Below are positions 8,401 to 17,200 of a stretch of 64,000 bases of DNA, in pieces (within the stretch, counting starts at the first letter, position 1; each line of letters begins with the position of its first letter). Below the pieces are notes generated by a model. It was given only the letters and a program-made list of their open reading frames with translations, did not search any database and had not been told where the DNA came from. The stretch spans positions 1 to 64,000 of the forward strand of contig DAIDHP010000001.1 of assembly GCA_027459625.1 (NCBI GenBank). The letters are read 5' to 3'. The stretch comes from Chthonomonadales bacterium (GTDB taxonomy: Bacteria > Armatimonadota > Chthonomonadetes > Chthonomonadales > CAJBBX01). The position numbers and the translations under genes are program-made.

Positions 8401-11400
8401 GACCGGTGGTAACGTTCATGGGACCGTACACATCCGGTGCGTTCGCGCTTGTGTGAGCCAGATCGTTGATGCCATAGTAAGCCGTGGATATGTTGGCGGG
8501 TTGATACTGGGGCACTTTCACATTCAAGTTCAGCACTAAGGGATTTAGAGTTTTAACATTGTTAACCACAGTCGCCATCGGCAAAGTGACCGCTTGCTGA
8601 GTCAAATCCGTTGAGGAGTTAACCGGCATCACCGTCGTATCAATCGCGGGAATGTCAGGATAATCCACGGAGTTATGGGTCGGGATAAGATACGTATCCT
8701 CCCATGGCAAGGCGTTCATCACTCCCAAGGTGGAATCGGTATTTCGATAGTTCCATCTCAAACTGTATCTCGCAACGCGTATGTTATTAAGCGGTTGCGC
8801 CAATTTATACATGTCGCTTCTATCGGCGATTGCGAGCGCCTGCACCGGAGTGCCATTCGTATCCACCGCGGAATAGGTTGCGCTGGAGTTATCCTTGATG
8901 AACCCCATCGGAGCAAAAACATCCTTCAATCCGGATACGGTTAATACGCCCGCAGTACCGGTGGCGGGATCTGTAACCAAACGGTTCCCATTCGACAGCA
9001 CTTCGCTGAAAACGCCATTCGCACTTGCATCCCACCCCATTTCGTTGGTTCCAGGACCAATGACATTACCGCGAGTGGTGATCGCCAAAGGATTTGCGAA
9101 GGTTATATTCCTTCCGGTGTTGCTTGGCTCGGTACCGTACATGGTGTACGTGGGAGCCACAGATGGCGTGTCGTAAAATTCCGGTGGATTCGGGTTCGTG
9201 CCCGAACCATCGGTGAAGTTCGGCGTTGTGAGCACATATTGCCCCGCCTGCAACTGGATCGTTGGCACGGTCACGGACGGTTTTCCCGGAAAAGCGGTCG
9301 AAGTCTGTTTGGCGGAAACGGTGATATGGTACACCGATCCCGGAGTCTGCGCGAAGACCTGAGAACTTCTTCCGATGGTGAACTGCGCCGTGGCGTACCA
9401 TGCATAGCCAGGCAACCACTGCGGAACCTGCAATGCCGGATTGGTATTCGTTGGGTCACCGGGTACATATACATATATTTGACTTCCGCTATAGGCTAAG
9501 TCCTGTTTGGCGGCGACAGTCTGAGTCTGATTCTGAGCGCCGCCAGTGAGGGTGAAGGTCACCTGCGGCACATTTGTCGGGCTAAGGTTGCCGTTGCTAT
9601 CCACTCCCCGATACCCGCCCCATGCGGCGGTGTAGATGGTGTCACCCCACTCGTAAACAAGGAAGTGTGTGTCGTTTCCCGTGCTATCGTTCGTATCATG
9701 TTTCCAGGTGCCAGTACGCCAAGCGTCATAAGGTGATGTTCCCCCGGCCTGTCCGAGATTAGCCCAGGGACTTGTCGCAACATCCTTTGTGGAATCCCAA
9801 ACATCCGCCAATCGGATATCCACACCTTCAAGATAGGCGCCGGGACCGGTTGGAGATATCCCAGGCTCTCCCGGCGGAATGTAATCATTCGTGTACGCCG
9901 TGTTGAAGTAGGCATGGAGCTGACCATTCACCTCGCCGTTATCCTGATTGCCTTCGTCGGAGTTGTACACCCACATATTCGAAGTGATCGCTTCGGAACC
10001 CCTCCAAACGTTAGAGGTGTTGAACTGTTGGATGGTGCCAGCGTTATCCACTTGCAAGGGGACATAGCCTATCAGCCCATCCTGCAACGACCAGATCAAT
10101 TTCCCCAAGCCCGTATCCGACGCGTCCAAGCCGATGATCGCACCCGTATCCAAAGGCAGCATAACGGCGGGTGATACCTTCGGCGCACCTGTCACCCATG
10201 CTTGATATGGAAGATTCGCCAGGAAAGTCACCGGCGCGCGCGTGGCGCCATATGTCGGACTCGCCCACTTCTGACTGCCCGTCGCCCCGTCGAGTTCATA
10301 GATGGATCCGCTTTGATTGGCGACGAAAACCGCCGCATTGCCGCCGTCTATGTTGACGTTCCCGGCGGGAATCCATGCAGGAGCCGTGAAATTCTCCGTC
10401 ACTGAAGGCGAGAAGGTCCAATTGACCGTCGGCGAACCGTTTGAAACCGTCTCAGGGTCGGAAATATCAAACACGTGTTCGCCTGCGGAGAAGATATAGT
10501 TTCCGTCAACCCCCTCGGACGTAAGCGCTCCCGGTTGCAATACCGGAGAGAGAGTCGGTGTGGTGTAGAACCATCTGGGTTGTCCGATATTGACACCGCC
10601 CGCCAACAGGTTCGATAATCGCTGGTGAGGATCGTTATTCTGCATATCCACGCAATACACAACGCCATCCCCGCTGCCATCGATAATACGGTCATTGGAG
10701 CCGGTTGCCGGATCGGTATGGATGGCGGGCGTCGCTGCAAAGGCGCCCTTGGAAGGATCATCCGATAACACCCCGCCAGCCGATTCGGATACGAATTTGA
10801 GCGCGGACAATGCAATGACGTGGCCAGCGGTGATATCCGCCGTGCTTCCGTCATTATAGATGGTCACCTGTCCGATAAAGTTGCCGTTCAGGTTTTGCTT
10901 GAACACCACATGGTTTTGCAGCAGTACCCATCTATCCCCCGGGATCGTCGGAGTGAAATTATTCTGGTTGATATAGACATCCTTGAACCCAGTGGATGTA
11001 TTTAATTGATAATGTGCGGATGTCGTGAAGTTGGCGGAACCAGTGCTCGGAATCCATGCATACACCGAATACATCGTGGTGCCGGCGGGCGGTGTCAAAG
11101 TCTGAGTCCAAGTGGCGTAAAGAGTGGGAGGCGCTGCCACAACCGGCGCTGAGAGATAGGTGAAATTCGAGCCATTCCACGAAACGGTATCCGTCACCGT
11201 GGTGAAGGAGGAAATGTTCGGGTAGGCGTCGAATTGTCCAGGAGGATAGGTGTTATCAACCGTCTTCACATCCGTCGGTAGCTGAGACACGAACATCACC
11301 GAATCCGCCACGACGATACGGTTTGCGGCGGCGTCCGTTGCGGAAGCGTTGCTCAGGCTTAACGTTAGGGTAGCCTTATTGTTCGCGTCCACCGGGAAGT

Positions 11401-14212
11401 TTATGTCCGTCGCCAGCAATCGCCATTTACCGACCGGAGGCAAAGCAGGATTAGGAGCAACGGCAGGCAGGACATTCCTCTGATCGAATGTCACAACCTG
11501 AGGGCCTGTTGCCGTGGTGAGCGTGTACTGAGCGCTTTGGGCGAAATTGCCGTTCAAATCCGCCGGAATCCACACATATACGTCGAAAACCGGAGCCTTC
11601 ACGTTCGGATCGAGTTGAACGCTTGTTGTCCATGTGGCGGTTGCGACCACACCCGTCGGATTTACCGCGTTCGCCTCGTGATAGTTGCCTTTGTTCGCCA
11701 TGGCGTCCACGGGGGCTGGGTTCACGGGAGTGAAGCCATTCACCGTTGTAAACGCCGGGTTGCCGTCGCTGTCATCCACATAGGCTTCAATCAGGCTTTG
11801 CATCCATTTGTCTCGACCAAGCGAAGGCCAAGTCATGGTGCGTCTGCCGGTACCGGCGATATGATTCACGAGAGTCGACTGATAGGGTTCCCCGATCGTC
11901 TCTCCGGCTAAATTCGGATTGGATACCGTTCTGCCTGCAGGGTCAAAAGCGTAGACCCTTCCATTCTGGTTACCTATTACAATATATGGTATGGAGACAT
12001 TCCCCTGCTTCACAAACACATAAGATGGAGAGGAGATAAATGGTCCCAATGGGGGGACGGTATTGACAACCGTATAATTCCCGGTGGTGTTGTTCGGGTC
12101 CTCCTGACCGCTCGGAGTCGGGCTGAGGTCCCCGTCAATGGCGTAGATGCCGCCATCCGTTCTGCCATCCGTACCCGTTCTTCCCTCCAAATTGTAAAGA
12201 TCGGGATTGTAGTTCGGGTCGTCCTGCGGACCGTTCATGATCCCGTTAGGAAGACGCGGATTGGATATCGATGGATAGACCCAGTACGGCGTGGTGGTGC
12301 CGTTTCCACCTAATGCGTCCAAACACCATACATGGCCATCACCGGTGCCAAAATAGACCACCGTGCGCGTTTTTCCGGAAGGCCACGTCACATCCTGTAT
12401 CAGCGGGGATGCGAGCACGCTGTTGGTCAACTGATTTTCCGCAACCAACTCCACCGCATCCGCGACGACCACATTATTATTAGTCACATCCGTGGCAGTG
12501 CTTTGGTTATTCAAGGAGATGTCCACCGCCTGCATCAGTGTCCCGCCTCCAACTCCGGGGAACTGAATATGCGAGGCGAGAAGCCTCCAGCCGCCTGTTG
12601 TTGTGGGAGCCGCTTGCTGATCCAAGGTGTAATTCTGCGTTCCAGCCGTGGTCACGATGGAGTAATTTGCCTGAGTGACATACGCCGGACCGGGAGCAGC
12701 CTCGGCTGCGGGAATCCACACATACACGGAATAGGTCGTGGAGTCTGTCGAACTTGTCACGGGAACTTGTGTTTTCCAAGAGAAAACGCTTGTCGCGGCG
12801 GCGACGGCGGGAGTTGTCTGATACTCAGATCCGTAACAGTCATTCCCGGTGACGGAAGTCCAGTCGGGCGGTCCTGGATCCGGGCTGTACGAAGCCCCGG
12901 AACTATTATCATCCACCACATACGATTGAGGAGTGGGACTGGCAACGTATCTCCAGCGCAGCACACCGTAATTCTTGTTCGTGGGATTGTTAATGTTGGC
13001 GTCATCATCCTCAAGACAGTAAAATGCGGCGTATCGGATGCTGCTGCTAGAATCGGCGACAACCGGATTATTGACAGGATCCACCGCTTGCGTTGGATTT
13101 AACGGGATCGCTTGAAAGCCCGCCGGGCTTCCGGGATTGGTCAGAGAGGGGAACAGTACGCCCGGTCCCTTGGTTTCATCCCTGCCAAAATAGGTGAGTT
13201 GCATCATCGCGGTAGGATTGTTGGGATCTTGCGGGCTCTGCGGAAACATTCGGCTCACCGGTGCGTCATGAATATCCCCGCGTCCCTGTTCCGGCACCAG
13301 TCTGACCGCGTTGGCGGGGACGATGGCGTTTGTGTTCGGATCGGGTGTGATGTTGTAAAGGGTGACCCGCAACGGATGCACTCCGTCATAAGGAAAATAT
13401 CGATCATCTCCGGGACCGGTGCGAATGCGCAACCAAAACCCTCCGGTCTGGCCGAAATTCAACATGAAAATACGGCTTGTGACGGGATCATCCACGTTCG
13501 CCCCCCAACTCACTCTCACCATCGCGTAATCCACATTCGGAAATGTGGCGTTATTCACGATCGTGCCGCTGTTCGGGAATCTTATGTATATGGCGTAACG
13601 TTGGTTTGCAGCTAGAGGTTGTCCGCTAACATCCGTCGTGCCTTGCATGGTTCCGGCGGGGTATTCCGTCCCAAAGGACCATTGCGCCCAGCCGGTGGAG
13701 GCGTTGGTGGGTAGTTCGCCATTCACCTCGGAATAGGTCTGCACAGCGGAGCCGTCCGTGCCAAGATCTGGCAGCAAAGCCAGAGTGCTTTCTCCAATGG
13801 TACTGCCCAGTACAGGGTCATATGTGGCATGTGCGTAAACATAATCCCCGACATTGGCGGAATTTGGATCGGCGGGAGGCCAAGCTCCAGAAGCTCTCAC
13901 ATTGGAGTTATCCGCAGTATTGATTGCGTTATTCCAAGCACCGTTTGTTGTAAAGCTTTGTCCCGTAGCATTAGGAGTCGTCTGGAGATTATCCACCACA
14001 ATCTCGGGAGGCATTGAAGCGGTATTCGGATATTTATATACGAATCCAAGCTGCTGTTGAGCGTTTACTATGCCCGTGTCGTTATTTGTTCCAGTGCGCG
14101 TGGGTCCTCCGCGGTGGGTTACCCAATCCACAGTCTGGCATTGTGCCGCAAGCAAGGAGGCGCACAATAGGATCATTACGCCCACAAGCGTTTTCGCTTG
14201 TTTATGCTCCAT
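5477..14212 (-). CDS. Giant secreted beta-propeller and golvesin-like protein, candidate PilY1 analogue
   Basis: The 2911-aa product has an excellent ribosome site (GAGGTGA) and a signal peptide ending near AAQC. The mature start WVTHRGGPTRTG is of the type that opens PQQ-like propellers. Propeller blades are visible at about 619 (YFGTGDGHVWCLDA), 750 (VIGNQNGRVYAFD), 1180 (GSGDGVVYCVD) and 1294 (VANQSGSIYELDGATG). Between them lie at least three golvesin/Xly-type carbohydrate-binding-like modules (about 450-595, 837-976, 999-1142), each with YSVYVWIP-like and VVADAVEFV-like motifs. The C-terminal third has repeated beta modules ending in YWLFYRKTGSG and VWVFWVSTRDG. It lies between the minor pilins and pilM, where proteobacterial loci carry the propeller tip protein PilY1. 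A tip adhesin role is inference from position and fold only. Confidence 0.75.
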   Translation of the reverse strand: MEHKQAKTLVGVMILLCASLLAAQCQTVDWVTHRGGPTRTGTNNDTGIVNAQQQLGFVYKYPNTASMPPEIVVDNLQTTPNATGQSFTTNGAWNNAINTADNSNVRASGAWPPADPNSANVGDYVYAHATYDPVLGSTIGESTLALLPDLGTDGSAVQTYSEVNGELPTNASTGWAQWSFGTEYPAGTMQGTTDVSGQPLAANQRYAIYIRFPNSGTIVNNATFPNVDYAMVRVSWGANVDDPVTSRIFMLNFGQTGGFWLRIRTGPGDDRYFPYDGVHPLRVTLYNITPDPNTNAIVPANAVRLVPEQGRGDIHDAPVSRMFPQSPQDPNNPTAMMQLTYFGRDETKGPGVLFPSLTNPGSPAGFQAIPLNPTQAVDPVNNPVVADSSSSIRYAAFYCLEDDDANINNPTNKNYGVLRWRYVASPTPQSYVVDDNSSGASYSPDPGPPDWTSVTGNDCYGSEYQTTPAVAAATSVFSWKTQVPVTSSTDSTTYSVYVWIPAAEAAPGPAYVTQANYSIVTTAGTQNYTLDQQAAPTTTGGWRLLASHIQFPGVGGGTLMQAVDISLNNQSTATDVTNNNVVVADAVELVAENQLTNSVLASPLIQDVTWPSGKTRTVVYFGTGDGHVWCLDALGGNGTTTPYWVYPSISNPRLPNGIMNGPQDDPNYNPDLYNLEGRTGTDGRTDGGIYAIDGDLSPTPSGQEDPNNTTGNYTVVNTVPPLGPFISSPSYVFVKQGNVSIPYIVIGNQNGRVYAFDPAGRTVSNPNLAGETIGEPYQSTLVNHIAGTGRRTMTWPSLGRDKWMQSLIEAYVDDSDGNPAFTTVNGFTPVNPAPVDAMANKGNYHEANAVNPTGVVATATWTTSVQLDPNVKAPVFDVYVWIPADLNGNFAQSAQYTLTTATGPQVVTFDQRNVLPAVAPNPALPPVGKWRLLATDINFPVDANNKATLTLSLSNASATDAAANRIVVADSVMFVSQLPTDVKTVDNTYPPGQFDAYPNISSFTTVTDTVSWNGSNFTYLSAPVVAAPPTLYATWTQTLTPPAGTTMYSVYAWIPSTGSANFTTSAHYQLNTSTGFKDVYINQNNFTPTIPGDRWVLLQNHVVFKQNLNGNFIGQVTIYNDGSTADITAGHVIALSALKFVSESAGGVLSDDPSKGAFAATPAIHTDPATGSNDRIIDGSGDGVVYCVDMQNNDPHQRLSNLLAGGVNIGQPRWFYTTPTLSPVLQPGALTSEGVDGNYIFSAGEHVFDISDPETVSNGSPTVNWTFSPSVTENFTAPAWIPAGNVNIDGGNAAVFVANQSGSIYELDGATGSQKWASPTYGATRAPVTFLANLPYQAWVTGAPKVSPAVMLPLDTGAIIGLDASDTGLGKLIWSLQDGLIGYVPLQVDNAGTIQQFNTSNVWRGSEAITSNMWVYNSDEGNQDNGEVNGQLHAYFNTAYTNDYIPPGEPGISPTGPGAYLEGVDIRLADVWDSTKDVATSPWANLGQAGGTSPYDAWRTGTWKHDTNDSTGNDTHFLVYEWGDTIYTAAWGGYRGVDSNGNLSPTNVPQVTFTLTGGAQNQTQTVAAKQDLAYSGSQIYVYVPGDPTNTNPALQVPQWLPGYAWYATAQFTIGRSSQVFAQTPGSVYHITVSAKQTSTAFPGKPSVTVPTIQLQAGQYVLTTPNFTDGSGTNPNPPEFYDTPSVAPTYTMYGTEPSNTGRNITFANPLAITTRGNVIGPGTNEMGWDASANGVFSEVLSNGNRLVTDPATGTAGVLTVSGLKDVFAPMGFIKDNSSATYSAVDTNGTPVQALAIADRSDMYKLAQPLNNIRVARYSLRWNYRNTDSTLGVMNALPWEDTYLIPTHNSVDYPDIPAIDTTVMPVNSSTDLTQQAVTLPMATVVNNVKTLNPLVLNLNVKVPQYQPANISTAYYGINDLAHTSANAPDVYGPMNVTTGLPATPNDSSTVKLLLTPTAGYVGTVIVFVDSSGTGTFQGNAALPGVQNAQTPTSTEMAFRQFNVGLAVPPDFSIQTQEQTVDLGQEPQGAGYSPFGANGTYSIPFAPSGVGPYTGSTSPWDNPNGTSFFAPFTIKNNGNINLLDLRVAKLIGNNTAPANIACWLGLTSDQVPISTGVGQLWAPGFNTNGPPAAGNIGIVSSLDHSITVNGQQVPDSWDSVPNLWPIPNPNWPGNSQPRPTLHKPDVGDTSATIMYLGDGPNGAQFGGKPKIGFAVPLGTPVGTYSTQVMVFEDETPAAWRNWVNEYSTWNNLADPLNLAVNDDGILNTPVTGTIPSFPAVEPVVSNPFTLKTTVTEARLTNGTTAGSAYQLDVRLPGDVPNGANAMPAVMMNNNAGKNDIYLYWSSNRIPSNGKWVDPGTPDAPWNLFYSTMPSASNAANNVFDWRFGTPQSWWDAINGPYPPAPAGDVPSTIKNLFPCITTDPANNTSWLFWQYTAAMNTTVPTEDTRTFYTRLINGVPDTTFNGGSPAAFSNDPSLPKYGPKAVVLNGAAWLFWFSGSNGRTRLYFNYNPTVSDPTKWQSDTTLVTPGSLQWASNPVPVLRNDLNPPCIDLIYTGKMPTNGQSETFLTRYVINGNQLTPVPLPIAQNELMARVGSTQTWQSRDIAWTAQEYTNPPISIMVNGTQVNTGNASWDNATGKIYYSNPNGGEIVIDPTVGTVTFTGKAPAPTDVVTANYIPQTMRLNVNRNNLPPDPVSGSSTDPSAFLDMSPDQYPGMVFAAGSNAQVPPAQTMPVTRYWLFYRKTGSGLPAPAQIYYKSMRLMVRLNHGVLLNPDGTVNNGTTQNITVTGNVGPYEVDWARGRVYFTPADEGRTVTITYNWQSTQSGNAVNTSTDTVTGVVSWQDEISAAVTPADQSTSEAALPTTVSVNEGQVAAFKDPFENKVWVFWVSTRDGTPDLYYETISPQFYLKPAQ

Positions 14213-14285
14213 TTCTAACTCACCTCAATTCCAAATTCCACCCATTCATTGATGGAAAGGTCAAATCTCAATAAAAGAAATACTT

Positions 14286-17200
14286 TCATGGCTGCACCGC
14301 ACACATTGGAGCTTCTAATAGCTGGGTGGATGTGCCGTTCAATTGGGAGCCGATATATCGGCGAATGGAGTTATTCACAATCATCTCACCGGGCGTACGC
14401 CAAATGATGCTTGGGTTTGGTGTCGTCGCCAAAGTCCCTCCAACAGCAACGTAGTCGGGCACATATCCGTCGTATGGGGCTGTTGGATTGTAGGCGGTGG
14501 GATCTAATACGAACACCTCTCCGTCGAACTCCGCAGGCGGTATGTTGTTAGGTCCGAACACAGTGGTGTCCGTCAATCCCCGATAGTGATTGGTTATAAG
14601 GAACTGATGGAGCAATCCGTTGGCGCTCACCGATTTTGACAGTCGTCGAATACTTGTCGCCTCAAGGTGATTTCCCGTCATGTGATAGTAATCGTTCGCC
14701 GTGATCATCCATTCCGTATCCATCAAATTGGGATTGTTGGCGTCGGGAACCAACTGGTAACATCCGTTCGCATCGCAAAGTAGATAGTGAAATGTCAACG
14801 TGTTTCCGCTGCCAACTGTGAAACTGGTGAAGCAGGTTGGGTTCACTATCGGTTGTAATTTGCCGTTCGGCAAAAGGATGTTGGATAGTGTCGAAGAGAT
14901 ATTCCCATTGGCGTCCAACACAACCACCGACCCGCCTCCCGATGGCGCCTGGTCCCCGTTTGAATTAGACTCGATACCCGGCAAGCCCACAATGCGCGAG
15001 TTGGACACGCAAGCCAAAGTCAACGGAATTGGAGGATTGTTAGGATTTGCCGGATCCGCCTTCCATATGCGTTCCGCCGTGGTATAGCGATATTTTTTCC
15101 CATTCAGAGTGGTTTGACTTGCCCACACCACCACCCATGGGGGAGGCGTGCCGATTTGATTGGCGTTAAAGGTGTTCACCAACTCAAGGATACGATAATT
15201 CCCCGTATCGGCGACCAAACAGTGTTCCGTGTAGGTCTGACCATTCGGGCCGGCATCTGTCCAGAAAGTGCAGTCCATAGGAGCGTTCAACGTCAAAGGT
15301 TGATTGGCTCCGAGAATATTATTGGGATCAGTGAAACTACTGATCTCCCATACTATGTTGCCGCCGCTGTCAATCTGAACCACCCTGTTATTGCCGGTAT
15401 CCACCACAACATAGTTGTTGTTCTGAGCCGAACGAATGACGGATGGCGATGAAAACGGAATCATGCTCGTCATTGCGACGCCTGTGTCCACGAGATTGTT
15501 GATGGGTTGGCCGTTACCGTTGCCATTTGCATCAAATCCAATGTACAACGGCAGTTGTCCGCCTGCAACCACGTAATTTCGGGTTCCACCGCAAGTCCAG
15601 ACGGCGTCGCCCGCAGCGTCCACTTCAACAAGGCGATTCTTATCCGCAATTACGGTAAAGGTGTTTGTGTATTCGCGAAGTCCGCCCTCGGTATTGGCGA
15701 TCATCACGTTCTCGGTCCCAATGGGAGCGCTTAATAGCGGACCAGCGTCTCCAGGCACATTCCATTCCAAGTCCATCACAGTATCCATGTGTCCCTGAAC
15801 GGTGGTTGTGGTGAAGAGAGGAACCTGTCCACCCTTTCCCTGTATCGTGGGATCGGTAAGGGTCGGATTGGCATCCACCCCAATCGCCTCGCCGCCTGCA
15901 AAGCCCATCCATAAAGTGTTCCCCTGAATGGACGGTGAGGAGGTTACCAACCCCAAAGCCGGATTGGTGACCTTGGGCGAAAGGGCGTTGGCGGGTGGAT
16001 TTAACGCGGCGGGAAAGACCATGTACCATAAAAGGTTGTTCACGCTGCCCGGTGTCGCGGGGACCTCCGTCTCCGTTCCCGATCCTACCTGCACGACAAA
16101 CGGCAGGGATGCCGAAACGAAATTATTCACCGTTCCCGGAATCGCCATGGATGTTATGGTGATGTTCCCCGAAGCATAATCTATCGTGTATTGACTGGGC
16201 TGCAAATCCACTCTCGCCGCTGTGGTTGTATTGGTCATAAGCTCCGGATTAAACTGCCATATCCGAACGGTTTGATTGGGATCTATCGCCTGACCCAACC
16301 TAAGCATGATATTCGGATCGGCGTTGAACGCACACAGAACAGACACGGGATTCCCTGCGATTTGCGCTGTTGCGACAGCATACGCCGTGTTATTGTACCA
16401 AGCCGGAGAGCCGATGAATTGCACATTGGTGATTGGCTGACCCGCTCCGGGTTGCGTCGGATCGTTTTGCACAAGCGTGGGCGGCACCTGAACGGTCTGA
16501 TTGTTCACTTGGATGCTGTACCCATCCTGCATCACATAGGTCCATTTCAATATCGGCCGGGTTTCCTGCTCATTCTCCGCGAATAGTACCCCTCGCCCCG
16601 GATTGGTTGATCCGGAAGGAGTGGTATTCACCCCGTAAAGCAGAATATCATCCGGGGTGAGCGACGGCGTGCCGCTGATGAAGTTTCCTGCGGAATTCAC
16701 ATCCGGAGCGAACATCATCCTTCTTTGAACGCCGGAATTCAAAGCGGTGTTCGACCAGTCGAGAGTATAGTTCGCATAGAACGTGCAGAGAGGATCGTTT
16801 GTGTTGAACGAATCCACAGTCGGACCGATGACCACCTTGTTCACCACTACGGTGAACTGATCCGCCGCAGGCACGCCTGAAACATAATGCAACTCCTCCT
16901 CAGCGTCCGCCTGCCCCGTAACGTTATGATGTACCAGAAAAACCCGCGGGCGCAGCAATGGGTTCCCATTACCCGGATTGTTCGGGTCGTAGATGTACCA
17001 CGGGACGTTCGTAGTGGTGCGAGAGGATTGGAAGATGTAGTCGTTATTCTGAGTTCCGCTCTGAACCAATACGTCCCCCTTGGTCCCAAACCAAAAAGCT
17101 CGTACGGACGCCGCATACTTTGTCCCATCCGTACCGGTATAGGCGGGAACGGTGACGTACACCACCTTGTCATTGGCCCCGGAAGCGGTATCTTGTACAT

